This document shows positions 15,779 through 23,918 of a DNA stretch of 28,279 bases, one piece after another. The position numbers and the translations under genes are program-made. Source of the stretch: MM2 sp035460165. GTDB taxonomy: Bacteria > Pseudomonadota > Gammaproteobacteria > Burkholderiales > Methylophilaceae. Under the pieces are notes generated by a model, which had not been told where the DNA came from, ran no database searches, and saw nothing but the letters and a program-made list of their open reading frames with translations. The first letter of the stretch is position 1, and every line of letters starts with the position of its first letter. The DNA lies in the NCBI GenBank assembly GCA_035460165.1, contig DATHWW010000021.1, positions 1-28,279 of the forward strand. Direction: 5' to 3'.

Positions 15779-16075
15779 AGGGCGGATGTTGGAGTGCTGG
15801 ATGCTTGGTCTGGTCGGGTCTCGCCCCGACAGGCGAGTTACTTTCGTTTGCTTGCCCAAACGAAAGTAACCAAAGAAAAGGGCACCCTGCTGCCTCGGTG
15901 CTGCGCACTCCCCTGTGCTGCTCGCCAAGCCGGGCGGCTGCGGAACTCGCGCTACGCGCTCAGACAGTCCTCGCCGAAATCCCCCGTCTTGGCTGTGCTG
16001 CTCGGCGCGGCAGAAGGGGAGCGGGTCGGTAAGTTACCATTCCCGTCATTTTGGGCCGAAGCCGGGATTTGAGAA
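15779..16075. repeat. Interspersed repeat with a 14-bp perfect hairpin
   Basis: This gene-free block holds the hairpin GTCGGG/CCCGAC at 15813-15830 and then a perfect 14-bp stem, 15837-15850 with 15857-15870, starting GTTACTTTCG around the loop CTTGCC. The following AACCAAAGAAAAGGGCACCC and the GC-rich run to about 16075 have the look of a repeat family I recall from many proteobacterial intergenic regions, often mis-annotated as short proteins reading like KVTKEKGT. Short open frames through it on the plus strand have no ribosome sites and are not called. Copy number in this genome is unknown. Confidence 0.6.
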
Positions 16076-16109
16076 AAGAAGTAGTTGGAATTTTTAGCGA
16101 ATCATCGAA

Positions 16110-16460
16110 TCACAAAAGGGTGAATCGGTACTTGCCATTGGATAGCTTTTTCCATTCGTAATATGAGCAATAATTAACAAATATGCAGTGGAGTTCAATT
16201 AGTCGTACGCCCATCATTGAAAGAGGCACGAGGCGCAAGATATCGAATGCAACCTCCAAAATTCGCAAAGGAAGCCATGTCCGAGAAAGTCTTTGCGATT
16301 CCAGCTTCTCTTGTCTATTGAACATAGTTAATAAGATATGAGTTCGGAACCATCCGAGGTCAATTAGTAATAGCCCTTGCTCCTTTAGCAGGACTTTTGT
16401 TTTATCAAACTCAATTTCAGCGTATTCAATAACTTGGAATTTTTCTTCTGTTATTTTCAT
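16110..16460 (-). CDS. AT-rich hypothetical protein
   Basis: A 116-aa open frame that I do not recognise. It begins MKITEEKFQVIEYAEIEFDK and is rich in Leu, Ile, Glu and Lys. It has a moderately hydrophobic stretch at about residues 66-95 and no Cys motif or other known signature. Base composition is clearly lower in GC than all neighbouring genes, which suggests recent acquisition. No Shine-Dalgarno sequence is visible before the ATG, so translation is uncertain. It sits between the repeat block and the YgjP-type peptidase gene. It could be a fragment of a longer lost gene. Confidence 0.4.
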   Translation of the reverse strand: MKITEEKFQVIEYAEIEFDKTKVLLKEQGLLLIDLGWFRTHILLTMFNRQEKLESQRLSRTWLPLRILEVAFDILRLVPLSMMGVRLIELHCIFVNYCSYYEWKKLSNGKYRFTLL

Positions 16461-16491
16461 AGTGAGATGTACTTGATGGTTTTGCTCGAGT

Positions 16492-17202
16492 CTAGACCAA
16501 ATGCAACTCCGCCGAAATAGCCTTTAACTCATTCCTTGCTGTCTCATAATCCGGGCACAACTTCCCCACCCAAGCCCAAAACTTCGGGCTGTGGTTCATC
16601 TCTTTCAAATGTGCCAGCTCATGCGCAACCACGTAATGAATGATATGCGGCGGTGCCTGGATCAAGCGCCAGTTCAAGCGTATCTCGCCGCGTGAATTGC
16701 AGCTTCCCCAGCGGGTTCGGGCGCTGGATAGATACAAGGGCGGTGTGGGAACGCCGAGTTTCGCGGCAAGCAGCTCGATACGCCGCGTAAAATCCGGGCG
16801 GGATTGCTTGGCGAGCCATTGGATGACTTTGCGCTGCACCGAGGCGGCATCGTCCGGGTTGGGCAAGGCAAGGTGGAGGCGGCTGCCGTCGAAGTCTACG
16901 GCGCGACTCTTTGGGTCCTGGCGTAGCGCCAGACGGATTTCCTGGCCCAGGTAGCGCAGGGTTGCGCCGTCCTGCCATTCGATCGCGGCGGGGCGGTCGG
17001 TCCATTTGGCGAGTTTTTGGGTGATCCAGTCGGACTTGTCTTGCAGCAGGCTTTCTACGGTGTGCTGCGGGACGCGCCGGGGGATGTGGACCGTGAGGCC
17101 TTTCTCGTCTATCTGCAGGCCGATGGTGCGACGGCGGGCGCTGATTTTCAGTAGGTAGGGGATGCTGTGGCCGTTGGCGAGTTTGAGTTGCCGTTGGCTC
17201 AC
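16492..17202 (-). CDS. YgjP-like (DUF45, SprT-type) zinc metallopeptidase domain protein
   Basis: A 236-aa protein of the M48-related DUF45/YgjP family. The metal-binding HExxH motif is HELAH, preceded by IHYVVA and followed by LKEMNHSPKFWAWVGKLCPDY, where the third ligand His is in NHS. TRWGSCNSRGEIRLNWRLI is a diagnostic block of the family. The N-terminal half is a beta-rich domain with IPRRVP. Biological role is unknown; the gene is often near restriction or cell-envelope genes. It overlaps the plsC stop by 4 bases (ATGA), so it is the last gene of the gmhB-plsC transcript. Confidence 0.92.
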   Translation of the reverse strand: MSQRQLKLANGHSIPYLLKISARRRTIGLQIDEKGLTVHIPRRVPQHTVESLLQDKSDWITQKLAKWTDRPAAIEWQDGATLRYLGQEIRLALRQDPKSRAVDFDGSRLHLALPNPDDAASVQRKVIQWLAKQSRPDFTRRIELLAAKLGVPTPPLYLSSARTRWGSCNSRGEIRLNWRLIQAPPHIIHYVVAHELAHLKEMNHSPKFWAWVGKLCPDYETARNELKAISAELHLV

Positions 17203-17909
17203 AGGGTTTTCAGTCGGGGCATTTCAGCCTCGATCCACTCTTCGACTTGTCTGTTCAGCTCGTCCGTCTTCATGCCGGTGGCATCGATGGGCGCGCCGAT
17301 GCTGACGGTGATGGTGCCGGGGCGCTTGAGCAGGCTGTTCTTGCGCCAGAACTCGCCGGCGTTGTGGGCAACCGGCACCACCGTTGCGTTGGTGTGGGTT
17401 GCAAGCCATGCGCCGCCGATATGGTATTTGCCGCGTTCACCGGGTGAGATGCGGGTGCCTTCGGGGAAGATCACGACCCACAGGCCGCGCTGGAGGCGAT
17501 TCTTGCCTTGGCTGACCAGTTGCTTTAGTGCTTCGCGCCCGGCGGAGCGGTCGATGGCGATGGCAGAGAGCGCCGCCAGCGCCCAGCCGAAGAAGGGTAG
17601 CCACAGCAGTTCGCGTTTCAGTACCCAGATTTGCGGCGGGAAGATGGTCTGGAAGGCGATGGTTTCCCATGCCGATTGATGCTTGGCGAGTACCACGCAC
17701 GGGTGATTGGGAATATTCTCGCGCCCGATGACGCGGTATTGCAGGCCGCACGTCAGCTTCAGCCACCACATCACGAAATATGCCCAGCCGCCGACTATGC
17801 GGCTGCGGGTGACGGCGGGAAAGGGAATCAACAGGATAGCGAGCAGCGCGGAGGGTGGAATCGTCAGCCACATGCCCAGATTAAAAATCAGCGAACGCAG
17901 TCGTATCAT
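17199..17909 (-). CDS. 1-acyl-sn-glycerol-3-phosphate acyltransferase (PlsC family)
   Basis: PlsC-family enzymes acylate lysophosphatidic acid at the inner membrane to make phosphatidic acid. The 236-aa protein has an N-terminal transmembrane segment (about residues 10-30). Acyltransferase motif I is KHQSAWET, motif III is FPEGTRISPGE, and the VPVAHNAGEFW block is the fourth. The motif I catalytic pair is written HX4E instead of the classic HX4D, which I believe is usual for this betaproteobacterial subgroup. It lies 44 bp after gmhB and overlaps the YgjP-like gene. Exact acyl acceptor is not certain, since paralogues act on other lipids. Confidence 0.92.
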   Translation of the reverse strand: MIRLRSLIFNLGMWLTIPPSALLAILLIPFPAVTRSRIVGGWAYFVMWWLKLTCGLQYRVIGRENIPNHPCVVLAKHQSAWETIAFQTIFPPQIWVLKRELLWLPFFGWALAALSAIAIDRSAGREALKQLVSQGKNRLQRGLWVVIFPEGTRISPGERGKYHIGGAWLATHTNATVVPVAHNAGEFWRKNSLLKRPGTITVSIGAPIDATGMKTDELNRQVEEWIEAEMPRLKTL

Positions 17910-17953
17910 GTAAGACGATTACAGGAACAAAACAGCGGGAAACCCGACAGCAA

Positions 17954-18511
17954 TCAACTGACGCCCCACGGAGTTCTCTCGTAGATGATGCGCTGTACCG
18001 CTTCGGCAAGATCGGCGCAAACCCAGGTGTTCTCGGGCAGGTCGCCGATTTCCAGGGTTTTCTCGCCTTTGCCGGTGCGCACCAGGATGGGCTGCGCGCC
18101 GACCGCGACACTGGCTTGCAGGTCGCGCAGCGAATCGCCCACGCTGGGCACGCCGCGCAGGTCTTCCGAAAAGCGGCGGGATATTTCTTCCATCATGCCG
18201 GGCTTGGGCTTGCGGCAGTTGCAGTTGTCGTCCGCCGCATGCGGGCAGTAAAACAGCGCATCGATGCGGCCACCGAATTGCGCCAGCGCGCGATGCATCT
18301 TGTCATGGATGGCGTTCAGCGTGGTCATGTCGAACAGGCCGCGGCTGATGCCGGACTGATTGGTGGCGAGCGCCACGCGGAAACCGGCCTGGTTGAGTTG
18401 CGCAATGGCCTCCAGGCTGCCGGGAATGGGTTTCCATTCTTCCGGGCTCTTGATGAATTGCGTGCTGTCGTAATTGATAACGCCGTCGCGGTCGAGGATG
18501 ACGAGTTTCAT
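17954..18511 (-). CDS. gmhB: D-glycero-beta-D-manno-heptose-1,7-bisphosphate 7-phosphatase GmhB
   Basis: GmhB removes the 7-phosphate in ADP-heptose synthesis for the LPS inner core. The 185-aa HAD-superfamily protein shows the nucleophile motif DRDGVIN (Asp7 and Asp9), ATNQSGISRGLF, the zinc loop CPHAADDNCNCRKPKPGM and the acidic motif VGDSLRDLQA. Length is typical. Position directly downstream of glyS and upstream of plsC is the standard arrangement in betaproteobacteria. Confidence 0.96.
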   Translation of the reverse strand: MKLVILDRDGVINYDSTQFIKSPEEWKPIPGSLEAIAQLNQAGFRVALATNQSGISRGLFDMTTLNAIHDKMHRALAQFGGRIDALFYCPHAADDNCNCRKPKPGMMEEISRRFSEDLRGVPSVGDSLRDLQASVAVGAQPILVRTGKGEKTLEIGDLPENTWVCADLAEAVQRIIYERTPWGVS

Positions 18512-18545
18512 GCTGGAAGCCTGCCTGCCGAAAGAGATTCCAAGT

Positions 18546-20654
18546 TTACGCCGCCAGTCGCGAAAGGTCAGCGACGCGGTTCATCGCCTGATGCAGCGTC
18601 GCCAGCAAACCGAGGCGATTGGCGCGCAGGGCCGGATCGTCGGCGTTCACCATCACGTTGTCGAAGAAGTCGTCCACCGGGGCCTTGAGTGCGGCCAGGG
18701 CTTGCAGCGAAGCGGTGTAGTCGCCTTTTTCGAACGCGGCATCGGCCTGGGGCGCGACCGCAGATAACGCCTGATGCAGCGCGGATTCGGCGGCTTCCTT
18801 CAGCAACGCAGCGTTCACCTTGGCTTCCACCGTGCCTTCGGCTTTCTTCAGGATATTGCCGACGCGCTTGTTCGCGGCGGCCAGGCTCTCGGCCTCGGGC
18901 AGCGCGGAAAAGGCGCGTACGGCTTCGAGGCGTTGCGCGATGTCAGTCAGCACCTGCGGATGCAGCGCGATCACGGCGTCCACTTCCTGCGGCGTATAGC
19001 CCTGCTCGCGCAAATTGCCGGCCAGGCGCTCGAAAATGAAGTCCGTAAGTTGGGCCGTTGGATTCTGGATCTTGTCGCCAAACGCTTCGGCAGCATGTTG
19101 CAGCAGCGTATCCAGCGACAGCGGCAGTTGCTTGTCGATCAGGATGCGAATCACGCCCAGCGCGTGACGACGCAGGGCAAACGGGTCCTTGTCGCCGGTG
19201 GGAATCTGCCCGATGCCGAACAGGCCAACCAGCGTTTCCAGCTTGTCGGCCAGCGCAACGGCGACACCGGTGGAATTGCGCGGCAATGCGTCGCCGGCAA
19301 AGCGCGGCTTGTAGTGGTCTTCGATCGCATCGGCGATATCTTCCGACAGGCCGTCATGGCGTGCATAGTAGCCGCCCATGATGCCCTGCAGTTCGGGGAA
19401 TTCGCCGACCATGTCGGTCAGCAGGTCGGTTTTGGCCAGTTGCGCGGCCTGGTCGGCGGAAGCCGCCAGAGCGTCGCCGCCAATCTGCTGGGCGATGGCG
19501 CGTGCAATCTTGCGCACGCGCTCCATGCGTTCGCCCTGCGTGCCCAGCTTGTTGTGGTACACCACCTTGTCCAGCCCGGCGACGCGCGCTTCCAGCGTCT
19601 TTTTGCGGTCCTGGTCGAAGAAGAACTTGGCGTCGGCCAGGCGCGGGCGCACCACGCGCTCGTTGCCGCCGATCACCGCGCTGGTGTCGACCGGGCGGAT
19701 GTTGGAGACGATCAGGAACTTATTGGTCAGCTTGCCGTTGCCGTCCAGCAGCGGGAAGTATTTCTGGTTGGCCTTCATCGTCAGGATCAGGCACTCCTGC
19801 GGCACTTCGAGAAAGGCTTGTTCGAACTGGCCGAGCAGCACATTGGGACGCTCGATCAGCGCCGTGACTTCGTCCAGCAGCGCGTCGTCGTCGATCGGGG
19901 TGAGTCCTTCCTTTGCGGCGGCTTCGGTCAGTTGGCGGACAATTTCGGCGCGGCGGGCGTCAAAGCCAGCGATCACGGCGCCTTCGGTTGCCAGCTGCAA
20001 CCCGTAGGTGTCGGCATTCTTGAGGCGTACCGGATGATGCGTCGCCTCGAAGCGATGGCCTTGCGTCATGTTGCTCGACGCCAGGCCCAGCGTGGCGATG
20101 GGCACCACGTCGTCGCCATGCAAGGCCACCAGGCCATGCGCCGGACGCACGAAGTTGACGTTGCTCCAGCCGTCGTCCAGCTGGTAGGTCATCACCTTGG
20201 GAATCGGCAGCTTGGCGAGCGCTTCGTCCAGCGCTTTTTGCAGCCCGTCCGCCAGTTTTGCGCCCGGCATGACGACATCGAGGAACAGTACGTCGGCCTT
20301 GCCGTCGTATTCGCGCTTGAGTTGCGACACGACGGCGGCATCGGCGCCCACCGCCGCCAGTTTCTTGAGCAGCGCTGGCGTCGCCTGACCATTGTCATCC
20401 AGGCCCACACTCACTGGCATCAGCTTTTGCGACACTGGCTTGTCGGCAGCTTGCGCGGCGATTTCGGTAATATGCGCGGCGAGACGGCGCGGAGAGGCGT
20501 ACGGCGTGACGGCGGATTGCTCGCTCGTCAGTCCTTGGGCTTTCAGGCTATCGAACAGCTTCGCGGCGAATTCCTCGCCCAGTTTCTTCAGCGCCTTGGG
20601 CGGCAGTTCCTCGACAAACAGTTCGATCAGTAGGTTGCGGATACTCATGCTCAT
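18546..20654 (-). CDS. glyS: Glycine--tRNA ligase beta subunit GlyS
   Basis: GlyS is the large subunit of the bacterial alpha2beta2 glycyl-tRNA synthetase, contributing tRNA recognition and stability. The 702-aa protein begins NLLIELFVEELPPKAL and contains ARRLAAH-like SPRRLAAHI, TQGHRFEATHHP, LTMKANQKYFPL, GGNERVVRPRLADAKFFFDQD, LGTQGERMERV, LPRNSTGVAVALADKLETLVGLF and FALRRHALGVIRI. It ends with an anticodon-binding-type helical domain. The ATG at 20654 overlaps the glyQ stop by ATGA. A second in-frame ATG two codons later (20648) would serve equally. The protein length is normal. Confidence 0.98.
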   Translation of the reverse strand: MSMSIRNLLIELFVEELPPKALKKLGEEFAAKLFDSLKAQGLTSEQSAVTPYASPRRLAAHITEIAAQAADKPVSQKLMPVSVGLDDNGQATPALLKKLAAVGADAAVVSQLKREYDGKADVLFLDVVMPGAKLADGLQKALDEALAKLPIPKVMTYQLDDGWSNVNFVRPAHGLVALHGDDVVPIATLGLASSNMTQGHRFEATHHPVRLKNADTYGLQLATEGAVIAGFDARRAEIVRQLTEAAAKEGLTPIDDDALLDEVTALIERPNVLLGQFEQAFLEVPQECLILTMKANQKYFPLLDGNGKLTNKFLIVSNIRPVDTSAVIGGNERVVRPRLADAKFFFDQDRKKTLEARVAGLDKVVYHNKLGTQGERMERVRKIARAIAQQIGGDALAASADQAAQLAKTDLLTDMVGEFPELQGIMGGYYARHDGLSEDIADAIEDHYKPRFAGDALPRNSTGVAVALADKLETLVGLFGIGQIPTGDKDPFALRRHALGVIRILIDKQLPLSLDTLLQHAAEAFGDKIQNPTAQLTDFIFERLAGNLREQGYTPQEVDAVIALHPQVLTDIAQRLEAVRAFSALPEAESLAAANKRVGNILKKAEGTVEAKVNAALLKEAAESALHQALSAVAPQADAAFEKGDYTASLQALAALKAPVDDFFDNVMVNADDPALRANRLGLLATLHQAMNRVADLSRLAA

Positions 20655-21568
20655 GCGGCTTTCTTGTCCATTTGCGCCAGTACTTCATCGGCCCATTCTT
20701 TCGGCGCCATCGGGAAGCCGAGCCGCGCGCGGCTTTCCAGGTAGGCTTGCGCGACGCTGCGCGCCAGGTTGCGGATGCGGCCGATATAGGCAGCGCGCTC
20801 GGTGACGGAAATCGCACCGCGGGCATCCAGCAGGTTGAAGGTGTGCGCGGCCTTGAGCACTTGCTCGTAGGCCGGCAGCGCCAGTTGCTGCTCCATCAGG
20901 TATTGGGCTTCCTTCTCGTGGCTGCCGAAGGCGCCGAGCAGGAAGTCGACATCGCTGTGCTCGAAGTTGTAGGCGGATTGCTCGACTTCGTTCTGGTGGT
21001 AGACGTCGCGGTATTTCAGGTTCTCGGTCCAGTCCAGGTCAAACACGTTGTCCACGCCTTGCAGGTACATCGCTAGGCGTTCCAGACCGTAGGTGATTTC
21101 GCCGGTGATCGGACGGCAGTTGATGCCGCCGACTTGCTGGAAATAGGTGAACTGCGTCACTTCCATGCCGTTCAGCCACACTTCCCAGCCCAGCCCCCAG
21201 GCGCCCAGTGTCGGGTTTTCCCAGTCGTCCTCGACGAAGCGGATGTCGTTCTTGCGCAGGTCGAAGCCCAGCGCTTCGAGCGAGCCGAGGTAGAGTTCGA
21301 GGATGTTGGCCGGTGCCGGCTTCAGCACCACCTGGAATTGGTAGTAGTGCTGCAAGCGGTTCGGGTTCTCGCCGTAGCGGCCGTCCTTGGGGCGGCGGCT
21401 CGGCTGCACGTAGGCGGCTTTCCACGGCTCCGGGCCGAGTGCGCGCAGGAAGGTCGCGGTGTGGCTGGTGCCGGCCCCGACTTCCATGTCATAAGGTTGC
21501 AGCAGGGCGCAGCCTTGCTTGTCCCAGTATTGTTGCAGGGTGAGTATGATCTGTTGGAAAGTCAGCAT
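20651..21568 (-). CDS. glyQ: Glycine--tRNA ligase alpha subunit GlyQ
   Basis: GlyQ carries the catalytic core of the bacterial glycyl-tRNA synthetase. The 305-aa protein begins MLTFQQIILTLQQYWDKQGC and contains the class II blocks QPYDMEVGAGTSHTATFLRALGPEPW, YVQPSRRPKDGRYGENPNRLQHYYQFQV and GWEVWLNGMEVTQFTYFQQVGG. The frame is open for more than 100 codons upstream, but that part is not homologous and overlaps the lnt end. The ATG at 21568 gives the family N-terminus. It lies 38 bp after lnt on the same strand and overlaps glyS. Confidence 0.98.
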   Translation of the reverse strand: MLTFQQIILTLQQYWDKQGCALLQPYDMEVGAGTSHTATFLRALGPEPWKAAYVQPSRRPKDGRYGENPNRLQHYYQFQVVLKPAPANILELYLGSLEALGFDLRKNDIRFVEDDWENPTLGAWGLGWEVWLNGMEVTQFTYFQQVGGINCRPITGEITYGLERLAMYLQGVDNVFDLDWTENLKYRDVYHQNEVEQSAYNFEHSDVDFLLGAFGSHEKEAQYLMEQQLALPAYEQVLKAAHTFNLLDARGAISVTERAAYIGRIRNLARSVAQAYLESRARLGFPMAPKEWADEVLAQMDKKAA

Positions 21569-21606
21569 CGCGGGTGGCTGTTCTTGTTTTGCAAAAGGGC
21601 TTGATT

Positions 21607-23082
21607 TTACTTCTTTTTGCGCCCCCACAAAAGCCCGAATACCAGCACGATCAGCGTAATTGCCGGCCAATTTCCCCAGCGGACGTAAGGGGTCGTGCCG
21701 GTGTAGCCCTGGGCCATGCCGGTGAGGGCTGTTGTGGTGAAATGCGGCGCTTCGGCGACGATCGCTCCATCGGGTGCGACGATGGCGGTAGCGCCGGTAT
21801 TCGTGGCGCGCAGCATCATGCGGGCGGTCTCCATCGCGCGCGTCTGGGATATTTGCAAATGCTGGTGCGCCGCCAGCGAATGACCGTACCACGCATCGTT
21901 ACTGGCGTTGACCAGCAGCGTAGCCTCCGGCAGTTGGCGGATGATCTCCTCGCCGAACACGTCCTCGTAGCAAATGTTGATCGCGACCTTCTGCCCGGCG
22001 ACCGCCATCGGCTTCTGGTATTTGGCGCCGGAAGAAAGGTCGGAGAGCGGGATGTGCAGTAGATCGTGGTAAATCCAGCCGAATGCCACCTTGAACGGGA
22101 TGAACTCACCAAACGGCACCAGATGGAATTTGCTGTACTTCTGCTCTGGCGCGTTGCCCACGCTGAACATGCTGTTGAAATATTCTTCACCGACAGCCTC
22201 CGGCGCGCCAACCAGCGTGTCGCCGCCCAAGGCCTTCGCCGGCTCGGCCAGCGCCGCCAGATAGTCGGGTGGGACTTGATGCCACAACAACGGCAGCGCC
22301 GTTTCCGGCAGCACTACCAGTTGTGCGGGGTGTTGCTGTGCGAGGCTCAGGTAAGTCCGCAGCGTGTTGCGGATTTCCTCCGGCTGCCATTTCATGTCCT
22401 GCGAAACGTTGCCTTGCAGCAGGCTCACCGTCACTGGCGCGCCCACCGGCGTACTCCACGCCACCTGCTTCAGCACGCTGCCGCCTATCCAGAACACGAA
22501 CAACGCGATCAGCAATGGCCGTCGGTTCGCCCCGTTCAATAGCCCGGCCAGCAGCGCCGCACTCACCGCCGCCGCCAGTGAAATCCCGAACACGCCGACA
22601 ATAGGCGCCAGCCCCGCCAAGGGGCTGTACGGCACCTGCGAATACCCCAGTGTCATCCACGGAAAGCCGGTGAAAATCCAGTTGAGCACCCATTCCAGCA
22701 GCACCCAGGCGAAGGGCATGGCATAGACGCGAAGATGAGCGAAACGGGCGCTTATCCATCCGGCAGTCGCTGGGAACAGCGCCAGAAACGCGCAGAATGC
22801 CGCTGTTGCAATCCCCGCTGCCGCCGCCGGCATGCCGCCGAAATCGTGCAGGCTGACGTAAATCCACGACACGCCTGCGCCGAACAGCCCCAGCCCGTAG
22901 AAGTAGCCGAGCAGGAAAATTTGCTTGGGCGACTCCGCCTGGCGCCACAGCAGGAAAAGCCCGGCCAGCGTCAGGATGGGGATGGGGTAGAGGTAAAAAG
23001 GCGCGTAGCCAAGGATGGCGAGCGCGCCGAGGATCAGGGCGGCGAGGCGTTGCCGGAAAGGGGTTGCCAGAAGTTTCAGCAC
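21607..23082 (-). CDS. lnt: Apolipoprotein N-acyltransferase Lnt
   Basis: Lnt adds the third acyl chain to the N-terminal cysteine of lipoproteins at the periplasmic face of the inner membrane. The 491-aa protein has about six N-terminal transmembrane helices up to residue 205 and one at the C-terminus. Between them is a nitrilase-fold domain with the Glu-Lys-Cys triad: Glu in VVLPETALPL, Lys in the KYSKFHLVPFGEF region, and Cys in INICYEDVFGEEI. NASNDAWYG and QISQTRAMETAR are also diagnostic. In related bacteria it usually follows corC directly. Here an accessory block of several genes lies between. Confidence 0.97.
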   Translation of the reverse strand: MLKLLATPFRQRLAALILGALAILGYAPFYLYPIPILTLAGLFLLWRQAESPKQIFLLGYFYGLGLFGAGVSWIYVSLHDFGGMPAAAAGIATAAFCAFLALFPATAGWISARFAHLRVYAMPFAWVLLEWVLNWIFTGFPWMTLGYSQVPYSPLAGLAPIVGVFGISLAAAVSAALLAGLLNGANRRPLLIALFVFWIGGSVLKQVAWSTPVGAPVTVSLLQGNVSQDMKWQPEEIRNTLRTYLSLAQQHPAQLVVLPETALPLLWHQVPPDYLAALAEPAKALGGDTLVGAPEAVGEEYFNSMFSVGNAPEQKYSKFHLVPFGEFIPFKVAFGWIYHDLLHIPLSDLSSGAKYQKPMAVAGQKVAINICYEDVFGEEIIRQLPEATLLVNASNDAWYGHSLAAHQHLQISQTRAMETARMMLRATNTGATAIVAPDGAIVAEAPHFTTTALTGMAQGYTGTTPYVRWGNWPAITLIVLVFGLLWGRKKK

Positions 23083-23199
23083 GATGCGGGCCGTCGATTA
23101 TGCAAAGCCTGCATTATCGCCGGAAACGTTCGCGCCGGTGCGGAAGGTCTTGTTTTATGCAGCTTAGGAGTTTAAGAGCCGCCGCCTCTCGGAAAGGTT

Positions 23200-23646
23200 T
23201 TATTCCTCAGGAATGTCAGCCTCAACGAGTTTGCCAAGAAGAATCAGGGATTCCTGCCAACCAAGATAGCAAGCCTCCGCGGGAATGGCGTCGGGAATAC
23301 CTTCCTGGACTATATTCAACTCGGTCCCGCAGGACACCATCTTCAAGGTGATAGTCGTCACCATCTCTCCGGGCAGATTGGGGTCATCAAACCTGTCCGT
23401 ATGCCGAATAAGGTCGTGAGGCTGCAGTTCCAGGTATTCTCCACCGAAAGAGTCGCTGAGGCCGGATGAGAAGTTCGTGAATGACATCTTGTACGTGCCG
23501 CCGACCGTGGCATCGAGGTGATGCACCTTGCAGGTGAAACCATTCGGCGGCAGCCACTTCGCCAAGGCATCGGGATCCAGAAACGCTCGGTAGATGCGCT
23601 CCGGCGGCGCCTGTAATACGCGGTGCAATCGAATCGTATTAGGCAT
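23200..23646 (-). CDS. SRPBCC/AHSA1-like (Hsp90 ATPase activator homologue-type) protein
   Basis: A 148-aa START/Bet v1-like protein of the AHSA1 family, recognisable from IRLHRVLQAPPERIYRAFLDPDALAKWLPPNGF, then GGTYKMSFTNFSSG, FGGEYLELQPHDLIRHTDRFDDPN and the C-terminal CYLGWQESLILLGKLVE. Such proteins bind hydrophobic ligands in a helix-grip cavity. Specific functions are mostly unknown and the eukaryotic name does not imply an Hsp90 role. The ATG at 23646 was chosen over an in-frame one at 23772 because AAAGGAGA lies 6 nt before it and the family starts there. The upstream in-frame codons come from a broken DUF1801 gene. Confidence 0.88.
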   Translation of the reverse strand: MPNTIRLHRVLQAPPERIYRAFLDPDALAKWLPPNGFTCKVHHLDATVGGTYKMSFTNFSSGLSDSFGGEYLELQPHDLIRHTDRFDDPNLPGEMVTTITLKMVSCGTELNIVQEGIPDAIPAEACYLGWQESLILLGKLVEADIPEE

Positions 23647-23733
23647 GATCAATCTCCTTTCGATGTATAAACGAAGTTGGCTGGCTTCTACTACTTTGCA
23701 TGCTTTGGTCTTGCCTTGCTGACGGATGTATTG

Positions 23734-23849
23734 AGTGACCTCCGGGTCTGCCTCTTTGATGAGCTTGCGCATCTTGCCAGTCCCACGGCTCGGCGATTTT
23801 TTGGTGGATCAGCTCAGATGCTGGCTCGCGGCCGGCTCCACTTTTTCAT
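23734..23849 (-). pseudogene. Broken DUF1801 (YdhG-type) gene remnant
   Basis: A strong ribosome site (GAGGAGG) precedes an ATG at 23849 whose frame stops after 11 codons. In the next frame the DNA reads ASELIHQKIAEPWDWQ, and after another shift MRKLIKEADPEVT. Together these match the N-terminal portion of DUF1801 proteins, in which the two segments are separated by a few residues and followed by an EEWKW block. That block and all the rest are missing, so the gene is truncated and frameshifted. One extra A in the AAAAA run after the ATG would explain the first shift. DUF1801 genes often sit next to AHSA1-type genes, as here. Confidence 0.7.
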
Positions 23850-23918
23850 GCGCTCCTCCTCAATAATATGATTCTGCACCTGAATACGGCAGACCGCACA
23901 TTGATCGAAACACTTCGG

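Noticed and set aside
15794..16072. Overlapping short plus-strand frames after the cbb3 terminator
   Set aside because: They run through a hairpin repeat, lack ribosome sites and read like the common mis-annotated repeat peptides.
18774..20633. A 619-codon open frame on the plus strand
   Set aside because: It lies entirely antisense to glyS, which has complete family homology. Long antisense frames are expected from the GC-rich codon use, and the predicted protein has no recognisable domain.
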